Counted from the first letter of the stretch, positions 26,577 through 36,246 are shown. The stretch: 64,000 nucleotides of DNA from Verrucomicrobiales bacterium (GCA_029213005.1 JARGPI010000002.1:309108-373107), one strand, 5' to 3'. Numbers and translations: made by a program. Notes: a model not told the origin generated them from the sequence alone.

Positions 26577-27932
26577 CTAGTTATCGATTTCAGCTCTCTC
26601 GTCCCGCCGACCGATTGTGTACCACCAGGCAAACTCTTTCATATCGAGTTTCTGGTCGTTGTTGAGGTCAGCTCGATCAATGGCTTTGCGAATTTCACGC
26701 CGTCCGCGGGAGTTTTGTTTACCTTCCATCATTGCTTCCATTTCGGTATCATCGACGAAAGAATCACTGTTTTTGTCATATGCCCGGAACACCTTAGCTT
26801 CTTTGGAGTTATCAACTTTGGGTGCGGCGGCTTTGTCTCCCTCGGGCTTTTTGCCGCCGGGGTCGCCGTTGACTTTTTTGCCCGGTTCGTCTGGTTTTTT
26901 GACCCCGCCTTTATCATCAGCGATCACAGTTGGAGTGATAGCTGTAGTAAAGGTTGCGATCGCAAATGCCAGAGTGATCGCAAGCGTTCCGAGTTGAGGT
27001 AATAATTGGTATGATTTGTTTTTCATAATTAATTGCAGTCGATATTTCAGTTCTGATTGATGACGAAAAAAAGGAACAAAAGCGGGGTGGGCGGGAGTTA
27101 ACTGGCGTTCCGGTTGTACAGATTTTATCAAAGCTTCGCCGTAGGATTGGCGATCGGTAATCGAGCGATTATGTAGTGCGGCGTGATCGCAGATGAGTTC
27201 CCGTTCGCTACGCCATTGTTTTCCGGCGATCCACACGAAGGGATTGAACCAGTGCCAGCATTGAATGGTGAAAACTAGCCAGTTCCATAGTAAGTCGTTG
27301 CCGCAAATGTGTTCCGATTCGTGGCGGAGGATGCCGTGGATCTCTTTCCGGCTATATCGTGTCGTGAAGTTTTCAGGTAAGATAAGATCCGTGACTCTGA
27401 GTGAACCAAAGACCGCAATGGTTCTCTGGTCCGGGGTTTCCACAACCTTGACCGAATGTGGTATCCCGCATTCCCTGATCGAGGCCAGCAGGGCGGGATC
27501 GCGAATTTCTTTGAAGCCCCGGATTTTCCGTCCGGCTAAAGCCTGTTGAAGGACGGCGCATAGAAAGATAGCGGTGCTGACAGAAATCCATAGTAGAGCC
27601 AGCGAGGTTTCTATTGGTAGAGAATTATCTGATTGAGTCGCCGCTTCAGTTGCTTCCCGTTTCCCTGTAATCGGAGTCGGATCATAACTGGTTGCCGGGG
27701 ATACGAAAGATTTAGTTGGGACCAGATTATCGACGCTCCATTTACTCTCGGGAGCGAAGGGGAGGAAGAGGCGTGCGCCGACGAGGATGAGAAGAGCCAT
27801 CCGCAGTCGAGGTGACAAAGCGCCGCGCATCACCCGAATGCATAGCCAGATAAATAGAAATAGGAGAGTCGCAGAGATTGAGTTTTGAAGTGTCCATCGA
27901 CCTGCTTCCGTTACCCATTCGAGAGCGCTCAT
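26577..27932 (-). CDS. BlaR1/MecR1-like M56 metallopeptidase with C-terminal EF-hands
   Basis: 451 aa. N-terminal membrane helices at about 20-38, 43-60 and 108-128 surround an M56 peptidase domain with zinc motif H204-E-S-E-H208 (ILRHESEHICGND) and a further WRSERELICDHAAL block. A fourth helix is at about 314-335. Classic BlaR1 sensors place a penicillin-binding domain after this helix; here there is a Lys/Pro/Gly-rich linker and two canonical EF-hand loops, D386-E397 (DKNSDSFVDDTE) and D422-E433 (DLNNDQKLDMKE). The outside sensor would therefore bind calcium or another metal, or a partner, rather than a beta-lactam. It overlaps blaI by four bases. A peptidase role in cleaving the BlaI repressor is the family model. 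Confidence 0.85.
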   Translation of the reverse strand: MSALEWVTEAGRWTLQNSISATLLFLFIWLCIRVMRGALSPRLRMALLILVGARLFLPFAPESKWSVDNLVPTKSFVSPATSYDPTPITGKREATEAATQSDNSLPIETSLALLWISVSTAIFLCAVLQQALAGRKIRGFKEIRDPALLASIRECGIPHSVKVVETPDQRTIAVFGSLRVTDLILPENFTTRYSRKEIHGILRHESEHICGNDLLWNWLVFTIQCWHWFNPFVWIAGKQWRSERELICDHAALHNRSITDRQSYGEALIKSVQPERQLTPAHPAFVPFFRHQSELKYRLQLIMKNKSYQLLPQLGTLAITLAFAIATFTTAITPTVIADDKGGVKKPDEPGKKVNGDPGGKKPEGDKAAAPKVDNSKEAKVFRAYDKNSDSFVDDTEMEAMMEGKQNSRGRREIRKAIDRADLNNDQKLDMKEFAWWYTIGRRDERAEIDN

Positions 27933-28330
27933 TTTTTCTTCCCGGCCTTTCTTTCTTCGTGTGTTTCGACGATGCGCTTCAGCTCTGCAATTTCTTCGTC
28001 GGTATAGGTTTGGTCGTCCGAGAAATGAGAGAGAAACGGAGTCAGTCTCCCTTGGAAAACCCGATCGAGAAACGTCTGGCTGGCCTCGCGTTCACAAGAC
28101 CTTTCATCGACTTTTGCCCGGTAAAGATATTCCCGCCCTTGCTCCGTATATTCCAGGGCACCTTTCTTGACGAGGCGCCCGATCAAGGTACGGATCGTTC
28201 GGGGTTTCCATTCGGTATCACCACTCAAGGCGTCGACGATCTCTGATGAGGTGGCTTCTTCCAATTCCCAAATCACCCGCATCACACACCATTCGGCGTC
28301 GGAGATTTTCGGGATTTGAGGAGACTTCAT
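27929..28330 (-). CDS. BlaI/MecI-family transcriptional repressor
   Basis: 133 aa. A winged helix-turn-helix at residues 5-80 (ISDAEWCVMRVIWELEEATSSEIVDAL, then KPRTIRTLIGRLVKKGALEY) and a helical dimerisation tail match the BlaI/MecI family. The protein normally binds paired TACA-N2-TGTA operators and is released by cleavage by the paired M56 protease. The gene comes first and its stop overlaps the start of the peptidase gene (ATGA). Two such operators lie directly upstream of it, so it should repress its own operon. Confidence 0.93.
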   Translation of the reverse strand: MKSPQIPKISDAEWCVMRVIWELEEATSSEIVDALSGDTEWKPRTIRTLIGRLVKKGALEYTEQGREYLYRAKVDERSCEREASQTFLDRVFQGRLTPFLSHFSDDQTYTDEEIAELKRIVETHEERKAGKKK

Positions 28331-28356
28331 TTTAACAAATTGGGTCGCTGTTGTGC

Positions 28357-28388
28357 TACACTTGTAATCTTTATATTACATTTGTAAT
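28357..28388. promoter_or_regulatory. Two BlaI-type operators upstream of blaI
   Basis: TACACTTGTA at 28357-28366 and TACATTTGTA at 28377-28386 (within ATTACATTTGTAAT at 28375-28388) match the TACA-N2-TGTA consensus for BlaI/MecI repressors. The starts are 20 bp apart, about two helical turns, which suits cooperative binding. They end 27 bp or more upstream of the blaI start codon. Confidence 0.75.
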
Positions 28389-28441
28389 CCGTGCAAACAA
28401 AATTTTCTTTAATTGGTCCTCGTTTAAGGGGACGTGGGTGG

Positions 28442-29044
28442 TTACTCTTTCGAGTGAATGACAAAATCATCAAAGAGCACGCCTTCGCCTTTGATGATGA
28501 AACGGTATCCGGTTTTGGTCATTTTAAGCTTTTCGTGAGTGCCCTGGAGTGACACATCGTTGATCGTCGCTTTTACGGTGTCTCCGGAGGATTCACAGGT
28601 GAGAGTGTAGGTTTTTCCCTGCTCGAATGTGCCTTTGGCCTTCGCGAGGGCGACGGCTTTCGAATCGGGATCCTTCTTGTCTTTGTCCAGATTGATCCGC
28701 ACTTCGTTTTCAGAAACGATGACGCGATAGAGATGGCCTTTCGGATGGTTGAAGCTCAGATGGAAATTTTCGCTCCCGTTTAACTGGAAGGAAACTTGAA
28801 CTTTGGAGTCCTGGTGAGCCAGAGGATAAAAAAGAACCGCAGCGTGCTTGTCGGAAGCCAGCTCGGCCCCGCTCAATTTTCCATCACTTACTTTCCAGGT
28901 TCCTTTGATGGCTTTCCATTTTTTCCCGAGTGAATCGGTTGAGAAGTCAATGGATTCGACCGGCTCTGCAGCGTGTAATAAGAGCGAAAGACAGGTGCAG
29001 GCAGCGGCGACGGTGAGAATGAGCGATGACTTGATCATAGGCAA
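28442..29044 (-). CDS. Exported beta-sandwich protein (DUF1080/LamG-like)
   Basis: 200 aa. Residues 1-24 are a Sec signal ending in LLLHAAEP. The mature part reads like a concanavalin-like jelly roll: FSTDSLGKKWKAIKGTWKVSDGKLSG at the start, FHLSFNHPKGHLYRVIVSENEVRI in the middle and ending GVLFDDFVIHSKE. This layout is seen in the DUF1080 (3-keto-disaccharide hydrolase) families common in PVC bacteria, which act on sugars in the periplasm. No catalytic residues can be named, so a binding role is as likely. Transcribed alone, convergent to nothing close. Confidence 0.6.
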   Translation of the reverse strand: MPMIKSSLILTVAAACTCLSLLLHAAEPVESIDFSTDSLGKKWKAIKGTWKVSDGKLSGAELASDKHAAVLFYPLAHQDSKVQVSFQLNGSENFHLSFNHPKGHLYRVIVSENEVRINLDKDKKDPDSKAVALAKAKGTFEQGKTYTLTCESSGDTVKATINDVSLQGTHEKLKMTKTGYRFIIKGEGVLFDDFVIHSKE

Positions 29045-29158
29045 ATCGTAGTCCGGACTCCCGAAAAATGGAATCCTCCCGGAAGACGGATTCAGGGATG
29101 GCCCGGCTCAAAAGTCATCGGACTGGCGGGTCGGGAACAGTCGCGCTAGGGTGGGCCG

Positions 29159-30313
29159 ATGGCGCTCACTCAAAGTCCCGAAAAAATCTCTATTCCCCAG
29201 GCTCGCAAGCTGGTGTTACACAGTCAACGGCTACCCGGATCAGCGGGGAGGGGGCCGTCTTCCGTTGCCACCTTGAATGCTCTCGAACACCTCGGCTATA
29301 TTCAGATTGATACGATTTCGGTAGTGGAGCGGGCTCATCATCATACCTTGTGGAACCGGAATTCGCGGTATCAGAACGGGCATATCGATGAACTGATCGC
29401 CGATAAAACCGCTTTTGAGTATTGGTCTCATGCCGCCGCCTATTTACCGATGCGCGATTACCGTTTCAGTCTGCCCCGGAAACGGGCGATCAAATCCGGG
29501 GCGCAGGATCACTGGTTCCAACGGGATCCCAAAGTCATTCGCTACGTGTATGATCGGATCAAATCGGAAGGCCCCCTGATGGCAAAAGACTTTGAGCACT
29601 CAGGAAAGAGGGTCGGAGAGTGGGAAGTCAAGCCAGCTAAAAAAGCTCTCGAAACGCTATATATGCAGGGCGACCTGATGATTTGCCGCCGACAGAATTT
29701 TCACAAAGTTTACGATCTGACAGAGCGGGTACTACCCGGGAATGTTCAGGATACCTTTCCCTCGGAGGACGAGCATGCCCGTTTTATGATCCGGCAATAC
29801 CTGACCTGTAACGGCCTGGCTCAAACCGGTGATTTCAGCTATCTACTCAAAGGTGTAAAGCCTGCGATTGTTCGAGCATTGCAACAAATGGTCGGCGATG
29901 GTGAGCTGACTACGGTCCGGGTTGGTGAAGCGAGCTACTACACTTTGCCGGAATCGCTTGCTTTACTGGGTAAACCGCTTTCCCGGCGAAAGCTGAAGAT
30001 TCTGTCTCCCTTCGATAATTTGTTAATCCAGCGCCATCGGATGCGGGACCTCTTCAACTTCGACTACCAGATCGAATGTTATGTGCCTGCTGCAAAACGC
30101 AAATATGGATACTTCTGTCTTCCTATATTATGGGACAGCCAACTGGTCGCCCGATTGGATGGGAAGGCGGATCGCAAATCCGGTATTCTCAAGATCCTCA
30201 GTTTGCATCACGAACCGTCGCTGAAGAAGGTCGACGAATTCAGGAACGATCTCGAAATTGCTCTGGCGGACTTTGCCCGCTTCAACGGGTGCGATGTCGT
30301 GGAGTTTTTGTGA
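29159..30313 (+). CDS. AlkX/YcaQ-family winged-helix DNA glycosylase
   Basis: 384 aa, usual length. The N-terminal motif ALEHLGYIQIDTISVVERAHHHTLWNR includes Q49-I50-D51, the Gln-aromatic/aliphatic-Asp element reported as catalytic in the AlkX (YcaQ) branch. The C-terminal half carries the conserved block LSPFDNLLIQRHRMRDLFNF, then DYQIECYVPAAKRKYGYFCLP and ARLDGKADRK. Members of this HTH_42 superfamily remove alkylated bases or unhook interstrand crosslinks in DNA. The frame starts with ATG at 29159 without a strong Shine-Dalgarno site. It is independent of its neighbours. Confidence 0.85.
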   Translation: MALTQSPEKISIPQARKLVLHSQRLPGSAGRGPSSVATLNALEHLGYIQIDTISVVERAHHHTLWNRNSRYQNGHIDELIADKTAFEYWSHAAAYLPMRDYRFSLPRKRAIKSGAQDHWFQRDPKVIRYVYDRIKSEGPLMAKDFEHSGKRVGEWEVKPAKKALETLYMQGDLMICRRQNFHKVYDLTERVLPGNVQDTFPSEDEHARFMIRQYLTCNGLAQTGDFSYLLKGVKPAIVRALQQMVGDGELTTVRVGEASYYTLPESLALLGKPLSRRKLKILSPFDNLLIQRHRMRDLFNFDYQIECYVPAAKRKYGYFCLPILWDSQLVARLDGKADRKSGILKILSLHHEPSLKKVDEFRNDLEIALADFARFNGCDVVEFL

Positions 30314-30379
30314 GCCTGCGGATTGGTTAGCGAGCGTGAGAGTCGTCCACCGGGCGGGATCCCCGCAATCACCCCATTT

Positions 30380-30436
30380 TGTACCCTGTACAGTCCAAAG
30401 TTGTACAGGGTACAGTGCTGGACTTAACAGGGTACA
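30380..30436. repeat. Palindromic 22-bp-phased repeat, copy C (three units)
   Basis: Three units at 30380-30392 (forward, exact), 30402-30414 (reverse, exact) and 30424-30436 (reverse, with two changes: TTAACAGGGTACA). Both steps are 22 bp. The last unit ends at the base before the ATG at 30437, so it lies in the 5' leader of the histidine kinase gene. This is the only three-unit copy in the window and it shows that the phase is kept beyond a simple pair. Confidence 0.85.
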
Positions 30437-33400
30437 ATGCATAGGATGTCCCTGAAAAGCATCCTACCACCAATGACTCTAGGAATAAGGGAAAAAATCT
30501 CGCTGCTCGTGTTTCTTGCCACGGCTGCCTCTGCGATTCTCGTGGCGAGGGGCGTGGCTAAAAAATCGCAGGAGGTTTTGAGGGAACACGAAATCGTGGA
30601 CCTCGGGGATGAGGCTTCCCTGCGGGGGTGGACGCTTTCCGACAAAGTTGAAGGGATGGCGGAGGACCTCGGCAACCTCGCCTACAGCCCGGAATTTCAC
30701 GACGCGGTCAATGCCGGAATCAGTGCGCTGGGCCTAACCGATACCGCCCGGAAATATTGCCGTCGCTATTGGGAGGATTATCTCCATATCGATATCGTGA
30801 GGGTCGATGCCGATGAATTTTCATTTTTCGAAGTCCACACCCCGGTCAAGCTGGAGCACGACGATGCCTGGCTCCCGCCTGCCAATGTCCTCGCCGGATC
30901 TCAACTTTACCTTTCGCCCATCCAGCGGGTCAAAGCCGTCTTTCCGCCTGAGGGTGAACAACCTTCGCGAACCCGGAGCATCCCGATGATTTGGGGGATC
31001 GCTCCATTGAACCGCTTTCCGATGGCGTTTGACGGGCCGCAAAACTATATCCGGATCGGGACCAATTTGGAAACCGCCCCCAGTTCGCGACATCTGTTTT
31101 CCCTGGAAAACGAAAGGGGCGAACAGCTCCAGCGCCCCGATGAATTGATCGCCGAGGGGACCGGTAATGAAGAGGTGTTTCGCAAAATGAGCGAGGACCC
31201 GGTGCTGATTGCCAGGCTGGACAAACAATGGAATTCTTTGATCGATGAAAGCCAGCCCCGAGTGGAGCGACTCGTGAAAAAAGAGGGCGTGAAACTCGAT
31301 AAGCCCTACTACTTTCTTGAAGGCGTACCGGGAAAAGATCTCAGGCTGGCGCTCAAATTCGACTCGGAGGAAGCCTATGCCGATGACCTGAACAATGCGA
31401 CCGAGCACCTCGGCCGCGTCGGGGGCTTGACCGGAGGAACCAAGGAAATCCGCTTGCTCGCTGATTCCAGAGAAAACATCGAGTTGTTAAAAGAGAAATC
31501 GATGGAGGTTCTAAGGCGGAATTTCCCGCAGGAATACGACAAAATCGATTGGAGAGAAGTGGTCGAGTGTGACGAAATCCACGCCTGGTCCGTGCAATTT
31601 TTGATCGGAGCGGGGGAGAATCTCGATCGCTATCTGATTCACTACGCCGTGATGGAGGATGAGCTGGCTTCCTCCATCAACCACGAAATGAAAGCGCTGC
31701 GTCGCTATGCGATCGTTATCGCGGGGGGAGCCGGAATTCTCGCCTTTCTCATCGCGATGCTCTTTATTCGCCCGCTTCAGTCCATGACCTATACCGCGCA
31801 GATGATTCTCACCAGCGGTGATGACAATCTCTACGCGCAAATCAAATCTCTCATCTCAAAACTCGCGATCAAACGCCGCGACGAAGTGGGCGATATCGCC
31901 CGCGCCTCAAAGCGACTTTTCGAAGAGCTCATCGAGTCTCAGGAAAAACTGGAGCAGCGGGTTTCCGACCGGACTTCCGACTTGCGAAAGGTCAATTACG
32001 ATCTCGAACAGGCCAACGTGAAGCTCCGCAGTTTGAGTCACGAAAAGGACGCTTTTGTCGCCAAAGTCAGTCACGACCTGCGTCAGCCTCTGAACGCGAT
32101 CTTCCTGCAAGTCGAGGCCTTGAAACTGACCGAGCTGGACGACCTTCAAAAAAGCGACGTTCAGAAAATTCATCAGCACGCGACCCGCGAACTCAATCTG
32201 GTGAACGACATTCTCGAATACCAGAAAATCATCATGGGTGCCGAAACCATGAGCCGCGACGAGATCGATATCCTCGCATTTGTGAAGGATCTTCACCTGA
32301 ATTTCACGCCAAACGCCGAAGAGAAAGGGCTCGAGCTGGTGCTCGAATGCCCCGATGACATCGGAACCCTCACCGCCGATGAAAGAAGGCTTCGTCAGGT
32401 TCTCGGAAATTTAGTCGGGAACGCCTGCAAATTTACCAAAACCGGCAAGGTAACCATTATCGTCGATCCACGATCCGTCCGCGACGAGGAATGGATCGAA
32501 TTCGCGGTTGTCGATACCGGTCGCGGGATGAGTCCCGAAGAGCAGTCAAAAGCGTTTGTCCCCTTCGTTTCGAATAAAAAAGATAATGCCGGCGGCACCG
32601 GGCTCGGTCTTTCGATCTGCAAAGAGTTGACCGAAAGAATGGGCGGACGGATTGGATTTATCAGTGAGTTGGGCAATGGAACCAGCTTTTCCGTTTTGAT
32701 GCCCCGGATCGCAACCTCGGAGCACTACGGGGCAATGCCGGAGCCCAAAGCACCCGAAGCAGAGCTCGCCTCATCCGCGAAAATCGCGGCGAAAAAGATC
32801 CTCCAACATGCCGAGGCATCCCCCGGTGGCGAAGGCGCCCGGGTGCTCGTAATCGACGACGATCCCTCCGTTCGCGAACTGTTAAAACGGCTTCTCGAGG
32901 GTGACGGGTACACCGTTTTGACCGCTGAAAACGGGGATGAAGGTCTCGAAATCGCGCTCCGTGAAAAACCGGATGTCATCACGCTCGATGTCGTGATGCC
33001 CGGGGAGAGAGATGGCTGGGCCGTTTTAAAAGAACTGAAAGCCTCCGCAGAAACCGAGAGTATACCGGTGATCATGGTGTCGATCATGGCCGAGGCGGAC
33101 AATGGATTTGCCCTCGACGTGGAGGATTATCTGGTGAAGCCGGTCGATATCGATCGGCTCAGTCGCGTGGTTTCCCGCGTCACCCGAACGGCCCCGCAGC
33201 GGAACCTCCTCATCGTGGATGACGACGTCGATTCGCGCGAAGTGTTGGGTCGCCTCCTCAAAGATTCCGGCTGGACCAGCGTTTTTGCCTCCAACGGATT
33301 GGAAGCGCTCGAAGTTCTCAAAAAGACCCGTCCCGCAGCGATCGTCCTCGATTTGATGATGCCGGAAATGGATGGCTTCGAGTTCCTGAAAATCATCAAA

Positions 33401-33580
33401 GAAGACGGCCCCCTCGCCAACATCCCCGTCATCGTCATGACCGGAAAAGAGCCCACCCGCGACGAGCGCGACTTTCTCGAAAAGCGGGTCGATATGATCT
33501 TAAAAAAAGGCGACGACTCCGGCAGCAAACGAGTCCTCCAAACCATCACCCAGCGAATCCGTCCCCGCAGCGAGCTTTAG
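30437..33580 (+). CDS. Hybrid histidine kinase with two C-terminal receiver domains
   Basis: 1047 aa. Membrane helices at about 18-40 and 422-445 enclose a 380-residue outside sensor region of no family I recognise. A HAMP segment and coiled coil (about 446-540) lead to the HisKA box FVAKVSHDLRQPLNAIF (His near 545), then an ATPase domain with NLVGNACKF, DTGRGMSPEE and GGTGLGLSICKEL. Receiver 1 (about 802-915) has DDD and phospho-Asp near 850 (LDVVMPG); receiver 2 (about 922-1040) has its Asp near 969 (LDLMMPEMDG) and KKGD. No output domain is attached, so signals would pass by phosphotransfer to an unlinked protein. The start could be the ATG at 30437 or the one at 30446. Confidence 0.92.
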   Translation: MHRMSLKSILPPMTLGIREKISLLVFLATAASAILVARGVAKKSQEVLREHEIVDLGDEASLRGWTLSDKVEGMAEDLGNLAYSPEFHDAVNAGISALGLTDTARKYCRRYWEDYLHIDIVRVDADEFSFFEVHTPVKLEHDDAWLPPANVLAGSQLYLSPIQRVKAVFPPEGEQPSRTRSIPMIWGIAPLNRFPMAFDGPQNYIRIGTNLETAPSSRHLFSLENERGEQLQRPDELIAEGTGNEEVFRKMSEDPVLIARLDKQWNSLIDESQPRVERLVKKEGVKLDKPYYFLEGVPGKDLRLALKFDSEEAYADDLNNATEHLGRVGGLTGGTKEIRLLADSRENIELLKEKSMEVLRRNFPQEYDKIDWREVVECDEIHAWSVQFLIGAGENLDRYLIHYAVMEDELASSINHEMKALRRYAIVIAGGAGILAFLIAMLFIRPLQSMTYTAQMILTSGDDNLYAQIKSLISKLAIKRRDEVGDIARASKRLFEELIESQEKLEQRVSDRTSDLRKVNYDLEQANVKLRSLSHEKDAFVAKVSHDLRQPLNAIFLQVEALKLTELDDLQKSDVQKIHQHATRELNLVNDILEYQKIIMGAETMSRDEIDILAFVKDLHLNFTPNAEEKGLELVLECPDDIGTLTADERRLRQVLGNLVGNACKFTKTGKVTIIVDPRSVRDEEWIEFAVVDTGRGMSPEEQSKAFVPFVSNKKDNAGGTGLGLSICKELTERMGGRIGFISELGNGTSFSVLMPRIATSEHYGAMPEPKAPEAELASSAKIAAKKILQHAEASPGGEGARVLVIDDDPSVRELLKRLLEGDGYTVLTAENGDEGLEIALREKPDVITLDVVMPGERDGWAVLKELKASAETESIPVIMVSIMAEADNGFALDVEDYLVKPVDIDRLSRVVSRVTRTAPQRNLLIVDDDVDSREVLGRLLKDSGWTSVFASNGLEALEVLKKTRPAAIVLDLMMPEMDGFEFLKIIKEDGPLANIPVIVMTGKEPTRDERDFLEKRVDMILKKGDDSGSKRVLQTITQRIRPRSEL

Positions 33581-33594
33581 GGGCATACAGAATA

Positions 33595-33619
33595 AGTAGA
33601 ACGGGCGTCCCCGCCCGTT
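33595..33619. repeat. GC-rich hairpin repeat, copy 1 (terminator-like)
   Basis: A 25-bp sequence, AGTAG followed by AACGGGCG-TCCC-CGCCCGTT, that can form an 8-bp stem with a 4-base loop. It starts 15 bases after the histidine kinase stop codon. An identical 25-bp copy lies 12 bases after the stop of another gene at 40246. Position after stop codons suggests transcription termination or 3' end protection; there is no long U run. Confidence 0.7.
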
Positions 33620-33755
33620 CAACAAAGCCCTAACATAATCCAAACGCCGCCCCCGAAGTGCCAGACGCGCAAAGGCGTATGAAGAATGCTTGGTAATGCC
33701 CCTCCCGAGATAGAACAGTAGGCGCGCCCGCTCGGGGCTTCTCATTCGCGCCGTC

Positions 33756-36215
33756 ATGCCTTTCTTTTCACGATTTCGATATCCTCTCGCTGTATCCTCG
33801 ATTTTTCCGGCCATTCTGGCTCTGGGTGGATTCGCCTGCGGGGCGGAACCATTCGAGGCTTTCCTGACAAAACACTGTGTGAGTTGTCATGGTCCTGACA
33901 AAGAAAAAGGGCACCTGCGGATCGATGAATTGTCCCGCGATTTCCGGCTCGGAGCCGACTCTCATCTCTGGGCCGAGGTCATCGAGCAAATCAACGCCGG
34001 GGACATGCCGCCGGAGGACGAGCCGCAACCGAAACAGGACGAGATAGCCGCTTTCGTCGCAACGCTCGACGGAAAGATCAAGGAAGGAAAAGCAGCACGC
34101 ATGGCGGCGCGCCCTCCAGTTTCGCATTATCGCCTGAGTCGGAAGGAATATCAGAACACGGTCTACGATCTGCTTGGGGTTCGTTACGACCCAACCAAAC
34201 CCGGCGAGTTGAACGAAGATACGTTGTGGCACGGATTCGAGCGAATCGGCTCGGAACTGTCTCTCTCGCCATCTCATGTGGACCGCTACTATCGCGCAGC
34301 GGACATCGTGCTCGACCGCGCTTTTCCGATTACCGCTTCCGGCGAAAGTCGCAAAATCCGTAAGACTGCGGCGGAGCTTCGTTACGGAGGTGGGACGGTG
34401 CAGCAGAAAGCGCTGGACCGTTTCGGTATCAAGCGCCCGCTGCGTTACCTGATGTTTCCCGGCACGGTTCAGACCGCACTGGCGTCCAATTGGTTTGGGA
34501 AAACAGGACCGGAGCACAGCGGACTCTACAAACTCCGGATCCAGGCCAGCGGTGTGCGTCCTCCCGGAGGGCAACCGGCGCACCTCAGCATTGGGACACG
34601 AACGAGCGAAGAGACGGTCGATGGCATGATCGAATTCGACATCACATCACCGGAGGACAGTCCTCAGGTCTACGAGTTCGAGGTGTTTCTCGAAATGCCG
34701 ACGACACTGCATTTCTGCGTGGTCGCCACCGATGTGGTTGACCGCAGGTCCGGGGCAGCCTTTCGCAACGCGCTCTCCAGCCGGGGCAGTTACATCTTTA
34801 CTCACAGCAGCGAGACCTTGTTGCTGAATCCGAATGCACCGCAAATGTTCGACGGTGAGGGCAACGGTATTTTCTCGACGGTGCTGCTCGATTGGATCGA
34901 ATGGGAAGGACCACTGGTTTCGGAAAATGAGATGTCCCGGCGCGACGGAGTGCTACCTCCGGACGACGCGACTCCCGAGGTCGTGGCGGAACATCTCCAA
35001 CGCTTCGCCGAGCGAGCCTGGCGGCGCCCTGTAAAACCGGAGGAGTTGGAACGCTACCTGCAGACCTATCAGGAAGAGCGCGAGACCGGCGAAAAGACGG
35101 TCGGTGCCTACCGCGCGGCATTGCAGGGGGTGCTGACGTCCCGAAACTTCATCTATCTTGTCGAGGGTGATCCGGTGGTCCGGGAAAACCTCACCAACCC
35201 GGAGCTCGCGGCGCGACTTTCCTATTTTCTCTGGAGCTCGATGCCTGATGATAAACTCTCGGCTCTGGCGATGGCCGACAAATTAAATGGCGACGGTTTC
35301 GCGAAAGAAGTCGACCGCCTGCTCGCGGATAAAAAAACTGACCGCTTTATCGAAGACTTTTCAAGGCAGTGGCTTCAGCTCCACCGCGTGGGCATGTTCC
35401 CCCCGGACAAGAAACTCTATCCCACCTACGACGCTTGGCTCGAGACCAGCATGCGCTCAGAGCCTGTGGAATTTTTCCGCGAAATGTTCGTCAAGAACCT
35501 GCCCCTCAAGACTTTCATCAATTCCGACTGGACTATGGCAAACGCCCGCCTCTGCGATTTTTATGGCTTGCCCGAGCCCAAGTCCGATAAGTTTCAGCGA
35601 GTTTCGCTAAAGCCGGAAGACAAGCGGGGCGGCCTGCTTACGATGGGCGCGGTGCTGGGTCTGACTTCGGACGGGACGCGCCATCGCCCGGTGCACCGGG
35701 GAGTCTGGCTCAGCGAAGCAATCTTCAACAAGACGCCGCCACCGCCTCCGGCAAACGTCGATCCTATCGAACCGGTTCCACCTGAGGGCGATAAGATTAC
35801 GGTTCGCCAGCGACTGGAAGCGCACGCGCAGGACGCAAACTGTGCCTCCTGCCATGCCAGAATCGATCCCCTCGGGCTCGCCTGGGACAACTTCGATGCC
35901 ATCGGCCAGTGGCGCGACCGGGAGATCGTCCCGACGGGTAAAGGGCAAAATCCTCTGGCTGATCCTTCCGGAGTGATGCCGGATGGCCGCGCTTTTAAGA
36001 ATGCCGACGAATTTAAGCAACTGCTGTTAAAAGATATCGGGACGTTCAGGCATGCTTTTGTCGAACAACTCTGCACTTACGCTCTCCGCCGCGTCTTGAC
36101 GGTGGATGACGAGGAGGACATCCAGTTGATTGTAGAAAATTTGAAGAAAACCCCGGGAGGCGTCCGCGACATCGTTCGCGCTGTCGCGCTATCCGATCTC
36201 ATCCGGAAACGCTAG
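33756..36215 (+). CDS. Planctomycete-type cytochrome with DUF1587/1592/1588/1585 domains
   Basis: 819 aa. A signal peptide (residues 1-29, ending FACGAEP) precedes the PSCyt1-like heme site C41-VSC-H45, followed by [18 protein letters not shown]1587 begins at [20 protein letters not shown], and a carbohydrate-binding-like beta domain (about 200-350) follows. Next come the DUF1595/DUF1592 helical part ([17 protein letters not shown] to FYGLPEP) and DUF1588/DUF1585, with a second heme-type site C696-ASC-H700. This is the normal architecture of a family common in PVC bacteria, predicted to be periplasmic and to oxidise or bind polysaccharide-derived substrates; function remains unproven. First gene of a four-gene operon. 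Confidence 0.9.
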   Translation: MPFFSRFRYPLAVSSIFPAILALGGFACGAEPFEAFLTKHCVSCHGPDKEKGHLRIDELSRDFRLGADSHLWAEVIEQINAGDMPPEDEPQPKQDEIAAFVATLDGKIKEGKAARMAARPPVSHYRLSRKEYQNTVYDLLGVRYDPTKPGELNEDTLWHGFERIGSELSLSPSHVDRYYRAADIVLDRAFPITASGESRKIRKTAAELRYGGGTVQQKALDRFGIKRPLRYLMFPGTVQTALASNWFGKTGPEHSGLYKLRIQASGVRPPGGQPAHLSIGTRTSEETVDGMIEFDITSPEDSPQVYEFEVFLEMPTTLHFCVVATDVVDRRSGAAFRNALSSRGSYIFTHSSETLLLNPNAPQMFDGEGNGIFSTVLLDWIEWEGPLVSENEMSRRDGVLPPDDATPEVVAEHLQRFAERAWRRPVKPEELERYLQTYQEERETGEKTVGAYRAALQGVLTSRNFIYLVEGDPVVRENLTNPELAARLSYFLWSSMPDDKLSALAMADKLNGDGFAKEVDRLLADKKTDRFIEDFSRQWLQLHRVGMFPPDKKLYPTYDAWLETSMRSEPVEFFREMFVKNLPLKTFINSDWTMANARLCDFYGLPEPKSDKFQRVSLKPEDKRGGLLTMGAVLGLTSDGTRHRPVHRGVWLSEAIFNKTPPPPPANVDPIEPVPPEGDKITVRQRLEAHAQDANCASCHARIDPLGLAWDNFDAIGQWRDREIVPTGKGQNPLADPSGVMPDGRAFKNADEFKQLLLKDIGTFRHAFVEQLCTYALRRVLTVDDEEDIQLIVENLKKTPGGVRDIVRAVALSDLIRKR

Positions 36216-36246
36216 TCACTTAACCAAGAACAAGGAAACCAGAACT

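Noticed and set aside
33500..33814. Minus-strand 104-codon frame between the kinase and the cytochrome
   Set aside because: It overlaps both neighbouring genes and the GC-rich hairpin; the peptide has no family features.
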